A DNA stretch of 64,000 bases from Winogradskyella eckloniae (GTDB lineage: Bacteria > Bacteroidota > Bacteroidia > Flavobacteriales > Flavobacteriaceae): NCBI RefSeq assembly GCF_013249045.1, contig NZ_JABRWP010000003.1, positions 310,001 through 374,000 of the forward strand. The letters are read 5' to 3'. A program made the position numbers and the translations under genes. A model generated the notes under the pieces. That model ran no database searches and was not told the DNA's origin. It saw nothing but the letters and a program-made list of their open reading frames with translations. Shown one piece after another: positions 34,885 through 44,619 of this stretch; position 1 is the first letter of the stretch; each line of letters starts with the position of its first letter.

Positions 34885-35547
34885 ATGGATCCCAAAATCA
34901 CACATGTATATTTAATGCCAGGCATGGCTGCAAACCCATTGATATTTGAATATATTAAATTGCCAGAGGACCAGTTTAAGATACACTGGTTAGAATGGCA
35001 AATTCCTAATAAAAGCGAGACGCTTCAGGCCTATGCACAACGCATGTGTACGTTTATAAAGCATGATAATGTTGTGTTGCTCGGTGTTTCTTTTGGTGGC
35101 ATATTAGTGCAAGAAATGAGTAAGTTTATAAGCGTAAAAAAATTGTTTGTTGTGTCTAGCGTAAAATCACATTATGAACTGCCAAAACGATTAAAATTAC
35201 TTAAAGTTACAAAAGCGTATAATTTTTTACCGACACAATTAGTTAGTAATATAGATTTATTAGCAAAGTATGCGTTTGGTGAAACCATTAAAAAACGTGT
35301 AGATTTATATAAGAAGTACCTTTCTGTTAATGATAAAACTTATCTCGATTGGTCAATAAAACAAGTGGTATGTTGGGATCAAGAAGAAGCGCATCCAGAT
35401 GCGATATATATTCATGGAAGTAAGGATGCTGTTTTTCCGAATTCGTGTGTAGGAAATTCTATCATTATAGAAGGTGGTTCTCATATAATGATTATTAATA
35501 AGTATAAATGGTTTAACGAAAATTTACCAAAACTAATTAATCATTGA
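34885..35547 (+). CDS. Alpha/beta-hydrolase
   Basis: A 220-residue alpha/beta-hydrolase of compact type. The nucleophile elbow is GVSFGG (Ser near 76), the probable acid is Asp in HGSKDAVFP near 177, and the probable catalytic His is in GGSHIMI near 200. No signal peptide is seen, so it is cytoplasmic. The substrate is unknown. It stands alone before the transglycosylase gene. Confidence 0.8.
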   Translation: MDPKITHVYLMPGMAANPLIFEYIKLPEDQFKIHWLEWQIPNKSETLQAYAQRMCTFIKHDNVVLLGVSFGGILVQEMSKFISVKKLFVVSSVKSHYELPKRLKLLKVTKAYNFLPTQLVSNIDLLAKYAFGETIKKRVDLYKKYLSVNDKTYLDWSIKQVVCWDQEEAHPDAIYIHGSKDAVFPNSCVGNSIIIEGGSHIMIINKYKWFNENLPKLINH

Positions 35548-35602
35548 ATTTGAATGTTGCTTATAGATTGATTACATTTATAAATTAGAAAAAAGAATAC
35601 TT

Positions 35603-36556
35603 ATGAAAGTCTTAAAAAATATATTAGCGTTAATAGGAGTTGTTTGTATATCTGGCTTATTTATTTTTGCAATGCAAAAATCTCCGGATGAAAAAGCACC
35701 ATCAGATTACCAATTAGGTAAGGAAGATCCTATCGTTAATAATTATAACGTATATGCCTTAGAAATGCCAGAAAACTTAAACTTTGCTGGTGAACCTGTA
35801 CCTGTAGAAAATCCAGATATTTATGAGCGTATGGACCGTGAATTGTTGGTGAATACCTATTGGCAGTCTAATGGACTTTTAATGTTTAAGCGTGCTCAAA
35901 AGTATTTTCCAATTATAGAGCCAATACTCGAAAAAAATGGTATTCCAGATGATTTTAAATATTTGGCAGTCATAGAAAGTGGATTAGTTCAAACCGCGAA
36001 ATCGCCAGCTGGTGCAAGTGGTGTTTGGCAAATTATGAAAGCAACAGGTAGAGAAAACGGCTTAGAAGTTAATGACAACGTCGATGAGCGTTATAACATA
36101 GAAAAAGCAACAGAAGTAGCTTGTGATTATTTAAAGAAAGCTAAAGCAAATTTAGGGTCTTGGACCAAAGCAGCTGCGGCATATAATGCTGGTAATTATG
36201 GTGTTTCTAAACGCTTAAAGGCTCAAGATGTGACGAGTTACTACGATTTATTGTTAGGAGAAGAAACGGGTCGTTATGTCTTTAGAATTGTAGCATTGAA
36301 AGAAATTCTATCTCATCCTGATAAATATGGATTTAATTTTAATAAGTCGCATTTATATAAGGAAGTGCCAACCTATAAAATAGAAGTGGATACAGCAGTT
36401 ACTGATTTTGCAAAATTTGCGAAACGTTTTGGTATAAATTACAAGATTTTAAAACTGCATAATCCTTGGTTAAGAGAGGCGCATTTAAATAATAAATCTC
36501 GTAAATCTTATTTAATAGAAATACCAAAAGAAGGTTATTATACCGTTCAGCCATAA
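35603..36556 (+). CDS. Lytic transglycosylase (MltD-like, SLT domain)
   Basis: A 317-residue murein-cleaving enzyme with an N-terminal membrane segment (about 7-25). The SLT domain covers about 95-235: IPDDFKYLAVIESGL with catalytic Glu, ASGVWQIMKATGRENGL, and AAAAYNAGNYGVSKRL. A C-terminal LysM-like stretch (about 260-315) should help bind peptidoglycan. It cuts glycan strands in the periplasm, for wall remodelling. The cardiolipin synthase gene starts 3 bases after its stop. Confidence 0.9.
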   Translation: MKVLKNILALIGVVCISGLFIFAMQKSPDEKAPSDYQLGKEDPIVNNYNVYALEMPENLNFAGEPVPVENPDIYERMDRELLVNTYWQSNGLLMFKRAQKYFPIIEPILEKNGIPDDFKYLAVIESGLVQTAKSPAGASGVWQIMKATGRENGLEVNDNVDERYNIEKATEVACDYLKKAKANLGSWTKAAAAYNAGNYGVSKRLKAQDVTSYYDLLLGEETGRYVFRIVALKEILSHPDKYGFNFNKSHLYKEVPTYKIEVDTAVTDFAKFAKRFGINYKILKLHNPWLREAHLNNKSRKSYLIEIPKEGYYTVQP

Positions 36557-36559
36557 TTA

Positions 36560-38008
36560 TTGGAATTTGTTAGAAACCATATCTGGCAAATACTCATTGT
36601 ATTAAATTATACTATTGCGCTTTCTGCGGTAGTGACCATATTGTTAAAAAAAGTAAACCCAACCAAAGCGCTAAGCTATATTATTGGGTTACTTGCTTTC
36701 CCCTTTATTGGCTTAATTGTTTATTATCTTTTTGGACAAGAATACCGTAAAACAAAAATCTTTAATAGAAAACGTGTATTAAATCAGTCTACGATACAAA
36801 AGATTCAAAAGCAACTAGAGCTTAATACAAAACAAATTAATGCTGTAGATGATTTGTTAGATCAAAAGTCTAAACTCATCCCATTATTGTACAATAATGA
36901 AAAATCTAGACTTACCATAAATAATGATGTAAAGCTCATTAAAAATGGCGATGAAAAGTTTAGATTGCTTATTGATGATCTTAAAGCAGCCGAGCATCAT
37001 ATCCATCTCGAATATTTTGTAATTAAAGATGATGAAATAGGAACACAAGTACTCAATCTTTTGTGTGAAAAAGCTCAAGAAGGTCTAGAAATTAGAATTG
37101 TTATTGATGATGTTGGTAGTTCCATTTCGTCATCCATGAAACGTAAGTTAATAGCTTGCAATGTAGAGATGTTTGCTTTTATGCCTGTATTATTTACAAA
37201 ATTTACGGGTCAGATGAATTATAGAGATCACAGAAAAATTATTGTAATAGATGGAAAAATAGGTTATGTTGGAGGTGTTAATATATCTGATACTTATGTA
37301 AATGCTAATAATAACAGATACTGGCGAGACACGCATATACGTGTTGTTGGCGAAGCTGTTAAACAATTACAAATCCTATTTTTTACGACTTGGGATTTTG
37401 TAAATGATAAACCTGTTGAAATCTCTAAGGCCTATTTTCCAAATCATAATTGTAAGCAAAATGTACCTATACAAATAGCAGCGAGCGGACCAGATACAGA
37501 TTGGTCTAATATAATGGAGGCTATCTTTGTTGGAATTACTAATGCCGAAGATCACATTTATATTACAACGCCTTATTTTATTCCTAATAGTGAAATTGTG
37601 ACAGCACTCATTGTTGCCGCCCGAAGTAATATTGCTGTTAAAGTTATTGTGCCTAAAACGTCCGATTCTTGGATAGCAGAATATGCAACAAATTCGTATT
37701 TAGAATTACTTTTAGAAGCAGGTGTAGACGTTTATCAATATACTAAAGGTTTTATACACGCTAAAACTATGGTTGTAGATGGTGTGTTTAGTACAGTGGG
37801 AACAACCAATATGGATTATAGAAGTTTTAATATTAATTTTGAAGTTAATGCTCTGATCTATGATAAAGCCATCAGTAAAGCACTGACCAATTATTTTAAT
37901 ATAGATCTAAAAGATTGTGAGCGGCTAGAATTAATAACCTGGCAAAGCCGCTCAAAAAAAACAAAGTTGATTGAAGCCACTGCACGTTTAATGGCACCTT
38001 TATTATAG
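36560..38008 (+). CDS. cls: Cardiolipin synthase
   Basis: A 482-residue membrane phospholipase-D-family enzyme that joins two phosphatidylglycerols into cardiolipin. Two N-terminal TM helices (about 8-28 and 38-58) are followed by two HKD motifs: YRDHRKIIVIDG near 222 and FIHAKTMVVDG near 398, with GGVNISD and GTTNMD after them. The length is usual. The start is TTG at 36560, directly after the transglycosylase stop; no ATG in frame precedes the first TM helix. It may be co-transcribed with the transglycosylase. Confidence 0.93.
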   Translation: MEFVRNHIWQILIVLNYTIALSAVVTILLKKVNPTKALSYIIGLLAFPFIGLIVYYLFGQEYRKTKIFNRKRVLNQSTIQKIQKQLELNTKQINAVDDLLDQKSKLIPLLYNNEKSRLTINNDVKLIKNGDEKFRLLIDDLKAAEHHIHLEYFVIKDDEIGTQVLNLLCEKAQEGLEIRIVIDDVGSSISSSMKRKLIACNVEMFAFMPVLFTKFTGQMNYRDHRKIIVIDGKIGYVGGVNISDTYVNANNNRYWRDTHIRVVGEAVKQLQILFFTTWDFVNDKPVEISKAYFPNHNCKQNVPIQIAASGPDTDWSNIMEAIFVGITNAEDHIYITTPYFIPNSEIVTALIVAARSNIAVKVIVPKTSDSWIAEYATNSYLELLLEAGVDVYQYTKGFIHAKTMVVDGVFSTVGTTNMDYRSFNINFEVNALIYDKAISKALTNYFNIDLKDCERLELITWQSRSKKTKLIEATARLMAPLL

Positions 38009-38034
38009 TAGATTATAAAAAGTATATGTAAAAT

Positions 38035-38069
38035 AAAAGGCTCAAACATTTTTTGTTTGAGCCTTTTTT
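38035..38069. terminator. Bidirectional terminator between cls and the TPR gene
   Basis: AAAAGGCTCAAACA and TGTTTGAGCCTTTT pair across a T loop, with T tract. Confidence 0.9.
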
Positions 38070-38091
38070 ATTGTAAAATGAAAAACGAAAT

Positions 38092-38670
38092 TTATCGTCT
38101 ACTTCTACGATTTTGTCTCGCAGATGTTGGTTGACCATATTGCTGTTTAGGAATTACAGCCTTTTTCATTTGTTGTTTCATCATTTTAATTTGCTCAGCA
38201 AGCATGTCTCTTTTATCTAGTTTTTCGGCTTCTGCCAATAATTTTTGAGCTTCTTGTTTTCTGCGTTTAGAAAACGCAATACCAGCTAAGTTTAATTTTG
38301 CCATAGCTAAATCATGATCCATAGATAAACCTAAATTGATTGCTTTTTTAAAATAACCTTCAGCTTCGTTCATATTGGTTTGAGAAACCATGATACCATT
38401 TAAGTAATTTAAATAGCCTTGTTGTTTTTTTACTAAAGCTGCTTCAGGATTCTTTATTTTATCTAGCCATTTTTTTGCGCCAGCAAAATCTTGCTTTCTT
38501 AATTTTAAAAAAGCGAGCAGTATCATTTCATTTTTAAAGTATAGGAAAATAAAAATGGTGGACAATAGTATATACATTATGCCATTACCAATATAACCTT
38601 CAGTAAACTGATAGATCCCAAATCCTATGATTAATGCTGCAATTACTAGTTTAATATTTTTATGAAACAT
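38092..38670 (-). CDS. DUF2892/TPR-like membrane protein
   Basis: A 192-residue protein with two N-terminal TM helices (about 7-25 and 30-48) and a cytoplasmic helical part. That part holds TPR-like repeats (KLRKQDFAGAKKWLDKIKNP, MNEAEGYFKKAINLGL, KRRKQEAQKLLAEAEKL), and a basic C-terminus ends RQNRRSRR. It would be a scaffold at the inner membrane; the partner is unknown. Confidence 0.75.
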   Translation of the reverse strand: MFHKNIKLVIAALIIGFGIYQFTEGYIGNGIMYILLSTIFIFLYFKNEMILLAFLKLRKQDFAGAKKWLDKIKNPEAALVKKQQGYLNYLNGIMVSQTNMNEAEGYFKKAINLGLSMDHDLAMAKLNLAGIAFSKRRKQEAQKLLAEAEKLDKRDMLAEQIKMMKQQMKKAVIPKQQYGQPTSARQNRRSRR

Positions 38671-38734
38671 GTTTATTGTTTTTTGCGGAGCGCAAAGGTA
38701 ATAAAAATCTAAATAAAAAATTTTATTTTCAGAC

Positions 38735-38764
38735 TTGCTAAAGTAAAAACTTGTTGTATATTTG
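38735..38764 (+). promoter_or_regulatory. Promoter of rpmH
   Basis: TTG (38735-38737), 19 bases, TATATTTG (38757-38764), 64 bases before the L34 ATG. Same architecture as the L31 promoter. Confidence 0.8.
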
Positions 38765-38827
38765 CACGCAGTTTTGAGGTAGCCCTCAAATAATTAATTA
38801 GAATATTAGTTTTTAAAAATATAAGAC

Positions 38828-38989
38828 ATGCCAAAAAGAACGTTTCAACCGTCAAAAAGAAAGAGAAGAAACAAACATGGTTTCAGAGAAAGAATGGCTT
38901 CTGTTAACGGAAGAAAAGTTTTAGCACGTAGAAGAGCTAAAGGAAGAAAGAAATTGTCTGTTTCAACTGAATCAAGACATAAAAAATAA
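38828..38989 (+). CDS. rpmH: Ribosomal protein L34
   Basis: A 53-residue very basic protein, read directly from the sequence (ATG 38828, TAA 38987-38989). [20 protein letters not shown] and the following [19 protein letters not shown] are the L34 signature. It is a component of the large ribosomal subunit. It has a clear promoter and terminator. Confidence 0.97.
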   Translation: MPKRTFQPSKRKRRNKHGFRERMASVNGRKVLARRRAKGRKKLSVSTESRHKK

Positions 38990-39011
38990 TGATTAACAAT
39001 TGTTAATATAT

Positions 39012-39044
39012 AAAAGGCGTTACTTAGGTGTAACGCCTTTTTTT
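39012..39044 (+). terminator. Terminator of rpmH
   Basis: AAAGGCGTTAC and GTAACGCCTTT form an 11-base stem, then seven T. Confidence 0.9.
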
Positions 39045-39122
39045 GTATCGTATTGTTAACTATTTTTGCACAGCTAAAAAAAAACGAAACTGTATTTACG
39101 TCACAATTAAATATAAATCCTC

Positions 39123-41975
39123 ATGCCAAAAAATAACAACATTAAATCTATTTTACTAATTGGTTCAGGTCCTATTGTTATTGGGCAAGCCTGTGAATTT
39201 GATTATTCTGGTTCTCAAGCTTTACGTTCATTACGAGAAGATGGAATTGAAACCATTTTAATTAACTCAAATCCTGCAACAATCATGACAGATCCAACAA
39301 TGGCAGATCATGTATACTTGTTGCCATTGAATACCAAATCTTTAATTCAAATATTAAAAGAGCATCCTCAAATTGATGCTGTTTTGCCAACAATGGGAGG
39401 ACAAACAGCACTCAACCTTTGTATAGAAGCGGATGAAAAAGGAATATGGGAAGATTTTGGAGTAGATATTATAGGTGTAGATATTGATGCCATAAATATT
39501 ACTGAAGATAGAGAACAGTTTAGAGAATTAATGCTAAAAATCGGTGTTGGTATGGCACCTCAAGCAACAGCAACCTCGTATCTTAAAGGTAAAGAGATTG
39601 CACAAGAATTTGGTTTTCCTTTAGTGATTAGAGCGTCCTATACTTTAGGAGGAGCAGGAGCTTCTTTTGTTTTTAAAGAAGAAGAATTTGATAAAAAATT
39701 AACCCATGGTTTGGAGGTGTCTCCTATACATGAGGTTATGATAGATAAAGCCTTAATCGGTTGGAAAGAATATGAATTAGAGTTACTTAGAGATAAAAAC
39801 GACAACGTTGTCATTATCTGTACCATTGAAAATATGGATCCTATGGGAATTCATACAGGTGATTCTATAACACTTGCTCCAGCAATGACATTATCTGATA
39901 AGACATTTCAGAAAATGAGAGATATGGCCATACATATGATGCGTAGTATAGGTGATTTCGCTGGTGGATGTAACGTACAATTTGCAGTAAGTCCAGATGA
40001 TGAAGAAGAAATTATTGCAATAGAAATTAATCCAAGAGTATCGCGTTCTTCAGCACTTGCAAGTAAGGCGACAGGTTATCCTATTGCTAAAATTGCTGCT
40101 AAATTGGCCATTGGTTATACACTAGATGAATTAGATAATCAAATTACGAAATCTACATCAGCTTTATTTGAGCCAACATTAGATTACGTTGTTGTAAAAA
40201 TACCACGTTGGAATTTTGATAAATTTGAAGGATCAGACAGAACCTTAGGACTACAGATGAAAGCCGTAGGAGAGGTAATGTCTATTGGTCGTTCGTTTCA
40301 AGAAGCATTGCATAAAGCCACACAATCTTTAGAAATTAAGAGAAATGGATTAGGTGCAGACGGAAAAGGACATACAGATTACGATACTATTATAGAAAAA
40401 CTAACCTATGCAAGTTGGGATAGAGTATTTGTAATTTATGATGCTATTGCTATCGGAATACCGTTGAGTCGTATTCACGAAATCACTAAAATTGATATGT
40501 GGTTTTTAAGACAATACGAAGAGTTGTTTCAACTTCAAAAAGAAATTTCAACATTTAAAATTGATACCATTGAGCGTGAATTGTTACTAGAAGCTAAGCA
40601 AAAAGGTTATGGTGATAGACAAATTGCTCATATGTTAGGATGTTTAGAAAGTCAGGTGCATAAAAAACGAATGGATTTAAATATTAACCGTGTATTTAAA
40701 TTGGTAGATACGTGTGCGGCTGAATTTAAGGCGCAAACACCTTATTATTATTCAACCTTTGAAAGTGAAGTAGAAACAGCAGAAGGTGAAGTATACGTGC
40801 AAAACGAAAGTATTGTTAGTGATAAAAAGAAAATCATTGTACTTGGATCTGGACCTAATAGAATTGGGCAAGGTATTGAGTTTGATTACTGTTGTGTACA
40901 TGGTGTTTTGGCAGCTGCAGAGTGTGGTTATGAAACTATTATGATTAACTGTAATCCTGAAACAGTATCAACAGATTTTGATATAGCAGACAAACTTTAT
41001 TTTGAACCTGTTTTTTGGGAACACATTTATGATATCATTCAGCATGAAAAACCAGAAGGTGTCATTGTTCAGTTAGGTGGACAAACCGCTTTAAAACTTG
41101 CTGAGAAGTTAGAAAAATGGGGAGTTAAGATAATGGGAACTAGCTTTAAAGCTTTAGATTTAGCTGAAGATAGAGGTAGTTTTTCTAATATTTTAAAAGA
41201 ACATAATATTCCTTACCCAGAGTTTGATGTAGCAGAATCTGCAGATGAAGCTCTTGCTATTGCTGATGTTTTAGATTTTCCAATTTTAGTAAGACCGTCT
41301 TATGTTTTGGGTGGACAAGGCATGAAAATTGTAATTAATAAGCAAGAATTAGAATCTCATGTTATTGATTTATTAAAGTCTATTCCAGGTAACAAATTAT
41401 TGTTAGATCACTATTTAGATGGAGCAATTGAAGCAGAAGCAGATGCAATCTGTGATGGCGAAAATGTTTATATCATAGGTATAATGGAGCATATTGAACC
41501 TTGTGGTATTCACTCTGGTGATAGTAACGCAACATTACCTCCTTTTAACTTAGGAGAATTGGTAATGCAACAGATTAAAGACCATACAAAAACCATAGCA
41601 TTAGCATTAAATACTGTAGGTTTAATTAATATTCAGTTTGCTATAAAAGATGAGGTGGTTTATATCATTGAAGCGAACCCAAGAGCATCGCGTACAGTGC
41701 CATTTATTGCGAAAGCTTACAAGGAACCTTATGTAAATTATGCAACTAAAGTTATGTTAGGTGAGAAGAAAGTAACCGATTTTGATTTTAATCCACAATT
41801 AGAAGGTTATGCTATAAAACAACCTGTGTTCTCATTCAATAAGTTTCCTAATGTAAATAAGCAATTAGGACCAGAAATGAAAAGTACTGGAGAAAGTATA
41901 TTGTTTATAGATAGTCTAAAGGACGATCAGTTTTATGATCTCTATGCAAGAAGAAAAATGTATTTAAGTAAGTAA
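39123..41975 (+). CDS. carB: Carbamoyl-phosphate synthase large subunit (short form)
   Basis: A 950-residue enzyme making carbamoyl phosphate from bicarbonate, ammonia and two ATP for pyrimidine and arginine synthesis. Two homologous ATP-grasp halves are seen, each beginning with a GSGP.IGQ.EFDY motif (near residues 11 and 577). It stops after the second ATP-grasp domain (ARRKMYLSK). Enteric CarB is about 1070 residues and carries a C-terminal MGS-like domain that binds UMP, IMP and ornithine; that domain is absent here. The small subunit CarA is not in the window. A -7-like TATTTTTG is at 39061-39068. Confidence 0.96.
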   Translation: MPKNNNIKSILLIGSGPIVIGQACEFDYSGSQALRSLREDGIETILINSNPATIMTDPTMADHVYLLPLNTKSLIQILKEHPQIDAVLPTMGGQTALNLCIEADEKGIWEDFGVDIIGVDIDAINITEDREQFRELMLKIGVGMAPQATATSYLKGKEIAQEFGFPLVIRASYTLGGAGASFVFKEEEFDKKLTHGLEVSPIHEVMIDKALIGWKEYELELLRDKNDNVVIICTIENMDPMGIHTGDSITLAPAMTLSDKTFQKMRDMAIHMMRSIGDFAGGCNVQFAVSPDDEEEIIAIEINPRVSRSSALASKATGYPIAKIAAKLAIGYTLDELDNQITKSTSALFEPTLDYVVVKIPRWNFDKFEGSDRTLGLQMKAVGEVMSIGRSFQEALHKATQSLEIKRNGLGADGKGHTDYDTIIEKLTYASWDRVFVIYDAIAIGIPLSRIHEITKIDMWFLRQYEELFQLQKEISTFKIDTIERELLLEAKQKGYGDRQIAHMLGCLESQVHKKRMDLNINRVFKLVDTCAAEFKAQTPYYYSTFESEVETAEGEVYVQNESIVSDKKKIIVLGSGPNRIGQGIEFDYCCVHGVLAAAECGYETIMINCNPETVSTDFDIADKLYFEPVFWEHIYDIIQHEKPEGVIVQLGGQTALKLAEKLEKWGVKIMGTSFKALDLAEDRGSFSNILKEHNIPYPEFDVAESADEALAIADVLDFPILVRPSYVLGGQGMKIVINKQELESHVIDLLKSIPGNKLLLDHYLDGAIEAEADAICDGENVYIIGIMEHIEPCGIHSGDSNATLPPFNLGELVMQQIKDHTKTIALALNTVGLINIQFAIKDEVVYIIEANPRASRTVPFIAKAYKEPYVNYATKVMLGEKKVTDFDFNPQLEGYAIKQPVFSFNKFPNVNKQLGPEMKSTGESILFIDSLKDDQFYDLYARRKMYLSK

Positions 41976-42052
41976 TTGGCATAGTTTTCGATAAAGTACA
42001 AGTATAATTATTTAATAATTACTAACTTAGCTTTAGTAGAATTTGAGATCTT

Positions 42053-42418
42053 ATGAAAAAAATATTACTAAGTCTTTTATTAGTTACTCTATTTAGCACC
42101 TTACATGCTAACGCTTCATTGCGTTATAATGATGCTATGAGTGCCGTAGTATCTATTGAGAATGGCATGGATAATTTTCAGGATAAGGATTTTACAATTT
42201 CGCCAAATCCAGCAAAAAATAGATTAAACATTAAGGTTTTAAAGTCAGCAGATCTGTTGACCCTTGAGGTTTTTGATGTCTTAGGAAAACGTATTTATAA
42301 AACGTCAATTTCAAAATTAGAGGCTTCAATAGACGTGTCTGCATGGAAAACAGGCGTTTATCTTGTTAAAATTTCTAACGAAAAGACGTCGCATACTAAG
42401 CGTTTTATTAAACAATAA
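42053..42418 (+). CDS. Free-standing T9SS sorting-domain protein
   Basis: A 121-residue exported protein. The signal peptide is about 1-20 (LHANA), a short linker follows, and a T9SS type A sorting domain covers about 45-121 (FTISPNPAKNRLNIKVL, VFDVLGKRIYKTSI, WKTGVYLVKISNEKTSHTKRFIKQ). There is almost no cargo in front of the sorting domain. It may be a very small surface protein or a remnant of a larger one; the frame is intact. Confidence 0.85.
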   Translation: MKKILLSLLLVTLFSTLHANASLRYNDAMSAVVSIENGMDNFQDKDFTISPNPAKNRLNIKVLKSADLLTLEVFDVLGKRIYKTSISKLEASIDVSAWKTGVYLVKISNEKTSHTKRFIKQ

Positions 42419-42441
42419 TGTAACGCTTAATAAAAAAAGAT

Positions 42442-42474
42442 AAAAGCTGTTTCAGAAATGAGGCAGCTTTTTTT
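42442..42474. terminator. Terminator between the sorting-domain gene and the thioesterase gene
   Basis: AAAAGCTG and CAGCTTTT pair across a 14-base loop, followed by T tract. Confidence 0.7.
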
Positions 42475-43012
42475 ATTTAAAATCAATTTTAACTCTATGA
42501 TCTTTTAGTTGTTCTAAATGATCTTCTACGTTTTTGTAAAGATCTTCTAAATCTTCACTTCGTTTAGAGTCACTTTCGCGTCTAATAATAGATTTTATAA
42601 AACGTTTAGCGGCTAATTTATTAGTAAGAATTAAACCAGGAACAGTTACAGTTTTACCATTTTCATCTACGGCAACCATAATAAAATAGGAAGAATTGCA
42701 GTGTTTTTTTTCTCCTGTTGTTATATTTTCAGATTCTACTCTAATACCCACAACCATTGAGGATTTTCCGACGTAATTCACAGAGGCTTTCATGGTAACT
42801 AACTCGCCAACTTCTATAGGATTTAAGAAATTCACTTTGTTTACTGATGCCGTAACGCAATAACTACGCGAGTGTTTTGATGCACAAGCAAAAGCGATAT
42901 TGTCCATTAAACTCAAAATATAACCACCATGGATTTTACCGCCAAAATTAGCATGAGATGGTTTCATTAATTCAGATATTTGAATTCTAGAATCTTCGGT
43001 TGTTTTAAACAT
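42473..43012 (-). CDS. Acyl-CoA thioesterase (hotdog fold)
   Basis: A 179-residue YciA/BFIT-type acyl-CoA hydrolase. HANFGGKIHGGYILSLMDN near 19-37 is the conserved hotdog segment with the catalytic Asp. ASVNKVNFLNPIEVGELV follows. The C-terminal basic helix (about 135-179) extends beyond the hotdog. It would release fatty acids from CoA in the cytoplasm; chain preference cannot be read. Confidence 0.88.
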   Translation of the reverse strand: MFKTTEDSRIQISELMKPSHANFGGKIHGGYILSLMDNIAFACASKHSRSYCVTASVNKVNFLNPIEVGELVTMKASVNYVGKSSMVVGIRVESENITTGEKKHCNSSYFIMVAVDENGKTVTVPGLILTNKLAAKRFIKSIIRRESDSKRSEDLEDLYKNVEDHLEQLKDHRVKIDFK

Positions 43013-43086
43013 ATGCTTGTGTATTTAGCGCAACAAGTTAGTTATTGTTGATGAATAATTATAAATATTGTTAATTTATTTAATGA

Positions 43087-44475
43087 TTATAAATCGTCTT
43101 CAGTGGCACGTTTAATGATGTTTTCTGGAAGTGATTTTTTCGCTTTAGCACCCATTTTCTTAATCTTTTCTACTCGCGAAATAAGATTACCTTTGCCATC
43201 TACAAGTTTGTTCATCGCAGAAGAATAGTCACTTTTTGCAGCATCAATCTTTTTGCCTACACCTGTTAAATCCGTGACTAAGCCTTCAAATTTATCATAT
43301 AGCGCACCTGCTTGCTTCGCAATTTCTAAAGCGTTTTGTTGTTGTTTTTCATTATTCCACATTGTATCTATAGTACGTAGCGTTGCTAAAAGCGTCGCAG
43401 GTGTTACTATTACAATGTTTTGTTCAAATGCTTTGTTGTACAGTGAATTATCTTCATTAATAGCAATGGCGAATGCTGGTTCTATAGGTATAAACATTAA
43501 AACAAAGTCTGGCGATTCAATATCATACAAGTCTTGATAATTTTTTGCAGATAATTGGTCTACATGTTTTTTAATAGAGTTAACATGCGCTTTTAAATGT
43601 AGTGCCTTTTCATCATCTTCTGCATTTACCAATCGTTCGTAATCGGTTAATGATACCTTTGAGTCGATAATCATTTTTTTAGAATCTGGTAGGTGCAATA
43701 CCACATCTGGCATTACTCGCGAGCCATCTTCACGCTGAAAGTTTTGCTGTACAAAATACTCTCTATCTTTTTCTAATCCTGATTTTTCTAAAACACGTTC
43801 TAATACCAATTCGCCCCAGTTTCCTTGCGTTTTACTATCTCCTTTTAATGCTCTAGTAAGGTTTGTGGCTTCTTTTGCCATTTGTTGGTTAAGATCTTTT
43901 AAGCCAAGAAGTTGCTCTTTTAGAGCAGAGTGCATGCTTATGCTTTCCTTTTGTGTGTCTTCTACCTTTTTTTCGAAAGTTTTTATTTTTTCTTCAAGTG
44001 GGTTTAAGATGTTTTTTATGTTTTCTTTATTCTGTAATGTGAATTTTTCTGATTTTTCCTCTAAAATTTTAGAGGCCATTAATTCAAAATCCTTTCTAAG
44101 CTGAATTTGTTGTTGTTCTAATTCTGCATCACGTTTTAAGTTTTGTTCTTGTAGGTTTTCAAACTCTGTATTGCGTCGAGATAATTCTGTATTTAAAAAA
44201 TCTTTTTCGCGTCTTATGGCTTCGCGCTCTGTTTCAATTTTGGTGATGGTTTCCTTTAATTCACTCAGTGATTGTGTAAAATATTGATTTTGCTTTTGGT
44301 TTTCAGACTCTGAAAACTGCTTGAATTCTTCAAATTGTTGCTGCAAATTAGCATTTCGCTCTTCTAAAGTGCTTTTGTCACTTTTACTTTTTAATTGCGA
44401 GAACTTTAAGCCTATAAAAGCGCCAATTGCTGCAGAAATAAAAATAGATATGATGAGAATTATGGTGTCGTTCAT
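43087..44475 (-). CDS. rmuC: DNA recombination protein RmuC
   Basis: A 462-residue RmuC-family protein that limits inversions between short repeats. An N-terminal TM helix (about 5-23) precedes a long coiled coil (about 35-190, rich in Glu, Lys and Gln). The RmuC nuclease-like domain follows with GDSKTQGNWGELVLERVLE, MPDVVLHLPDSKKMIIDSKVSL and VDQLSAKNY. Usual length for the family. Confidence 0.93.
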   Translation of the reverse strand: MNDTIILIISIFISAAIGAFIGLKFSQLKSKSDKSTLEERNANLQQQFEEFKQFSESENQKQNQYFTQSLSELKETITKIETEREAIRREKDFLNTELSRRNTEFENLQEQNLKRDAELEQQQIQLRKDFELMASKILEEKSEKFTLQNKENIKNILNPLEEKIKTFEKKVEDTQKESISMHSALKEQLLGLKDLNQQMAKEATNLTRALKGDSKTQGNWGELVLERVLEKSGLEKDREYFVQQNFQREDGSRVMPDVVLHLPDSKKMIIDSKVSLTDYERLVNAEDDEKALHLKAHVNSIKKHVDQLSAKNYQDLYDIESPDFVLMFIPIEPAFAIAINEDNSLYNKAFEQNIVIVTPATLLATLRTIDTMWNNEKQQQNALEIAKQAGALYDKFEGLVTDLTGVGKKIDAAKSDYSSAMNKLVDGKGNLISRVEKIKKMGAKAKKSLPENIIKRATEDDL

Positions 44476-44619
44476 GGTGTCAATAGAAATTTAACCAAAG
44501 ATAATTTTTAATGTTGAAAATAAAGTCGAAAATGAACGTGAAATTGATAGCTGTGATATTATAGCGCTATTGAAGGCTATTGGATTGAACTCAGAATTAT
44601 AATCTGTTTGTAATTATAT

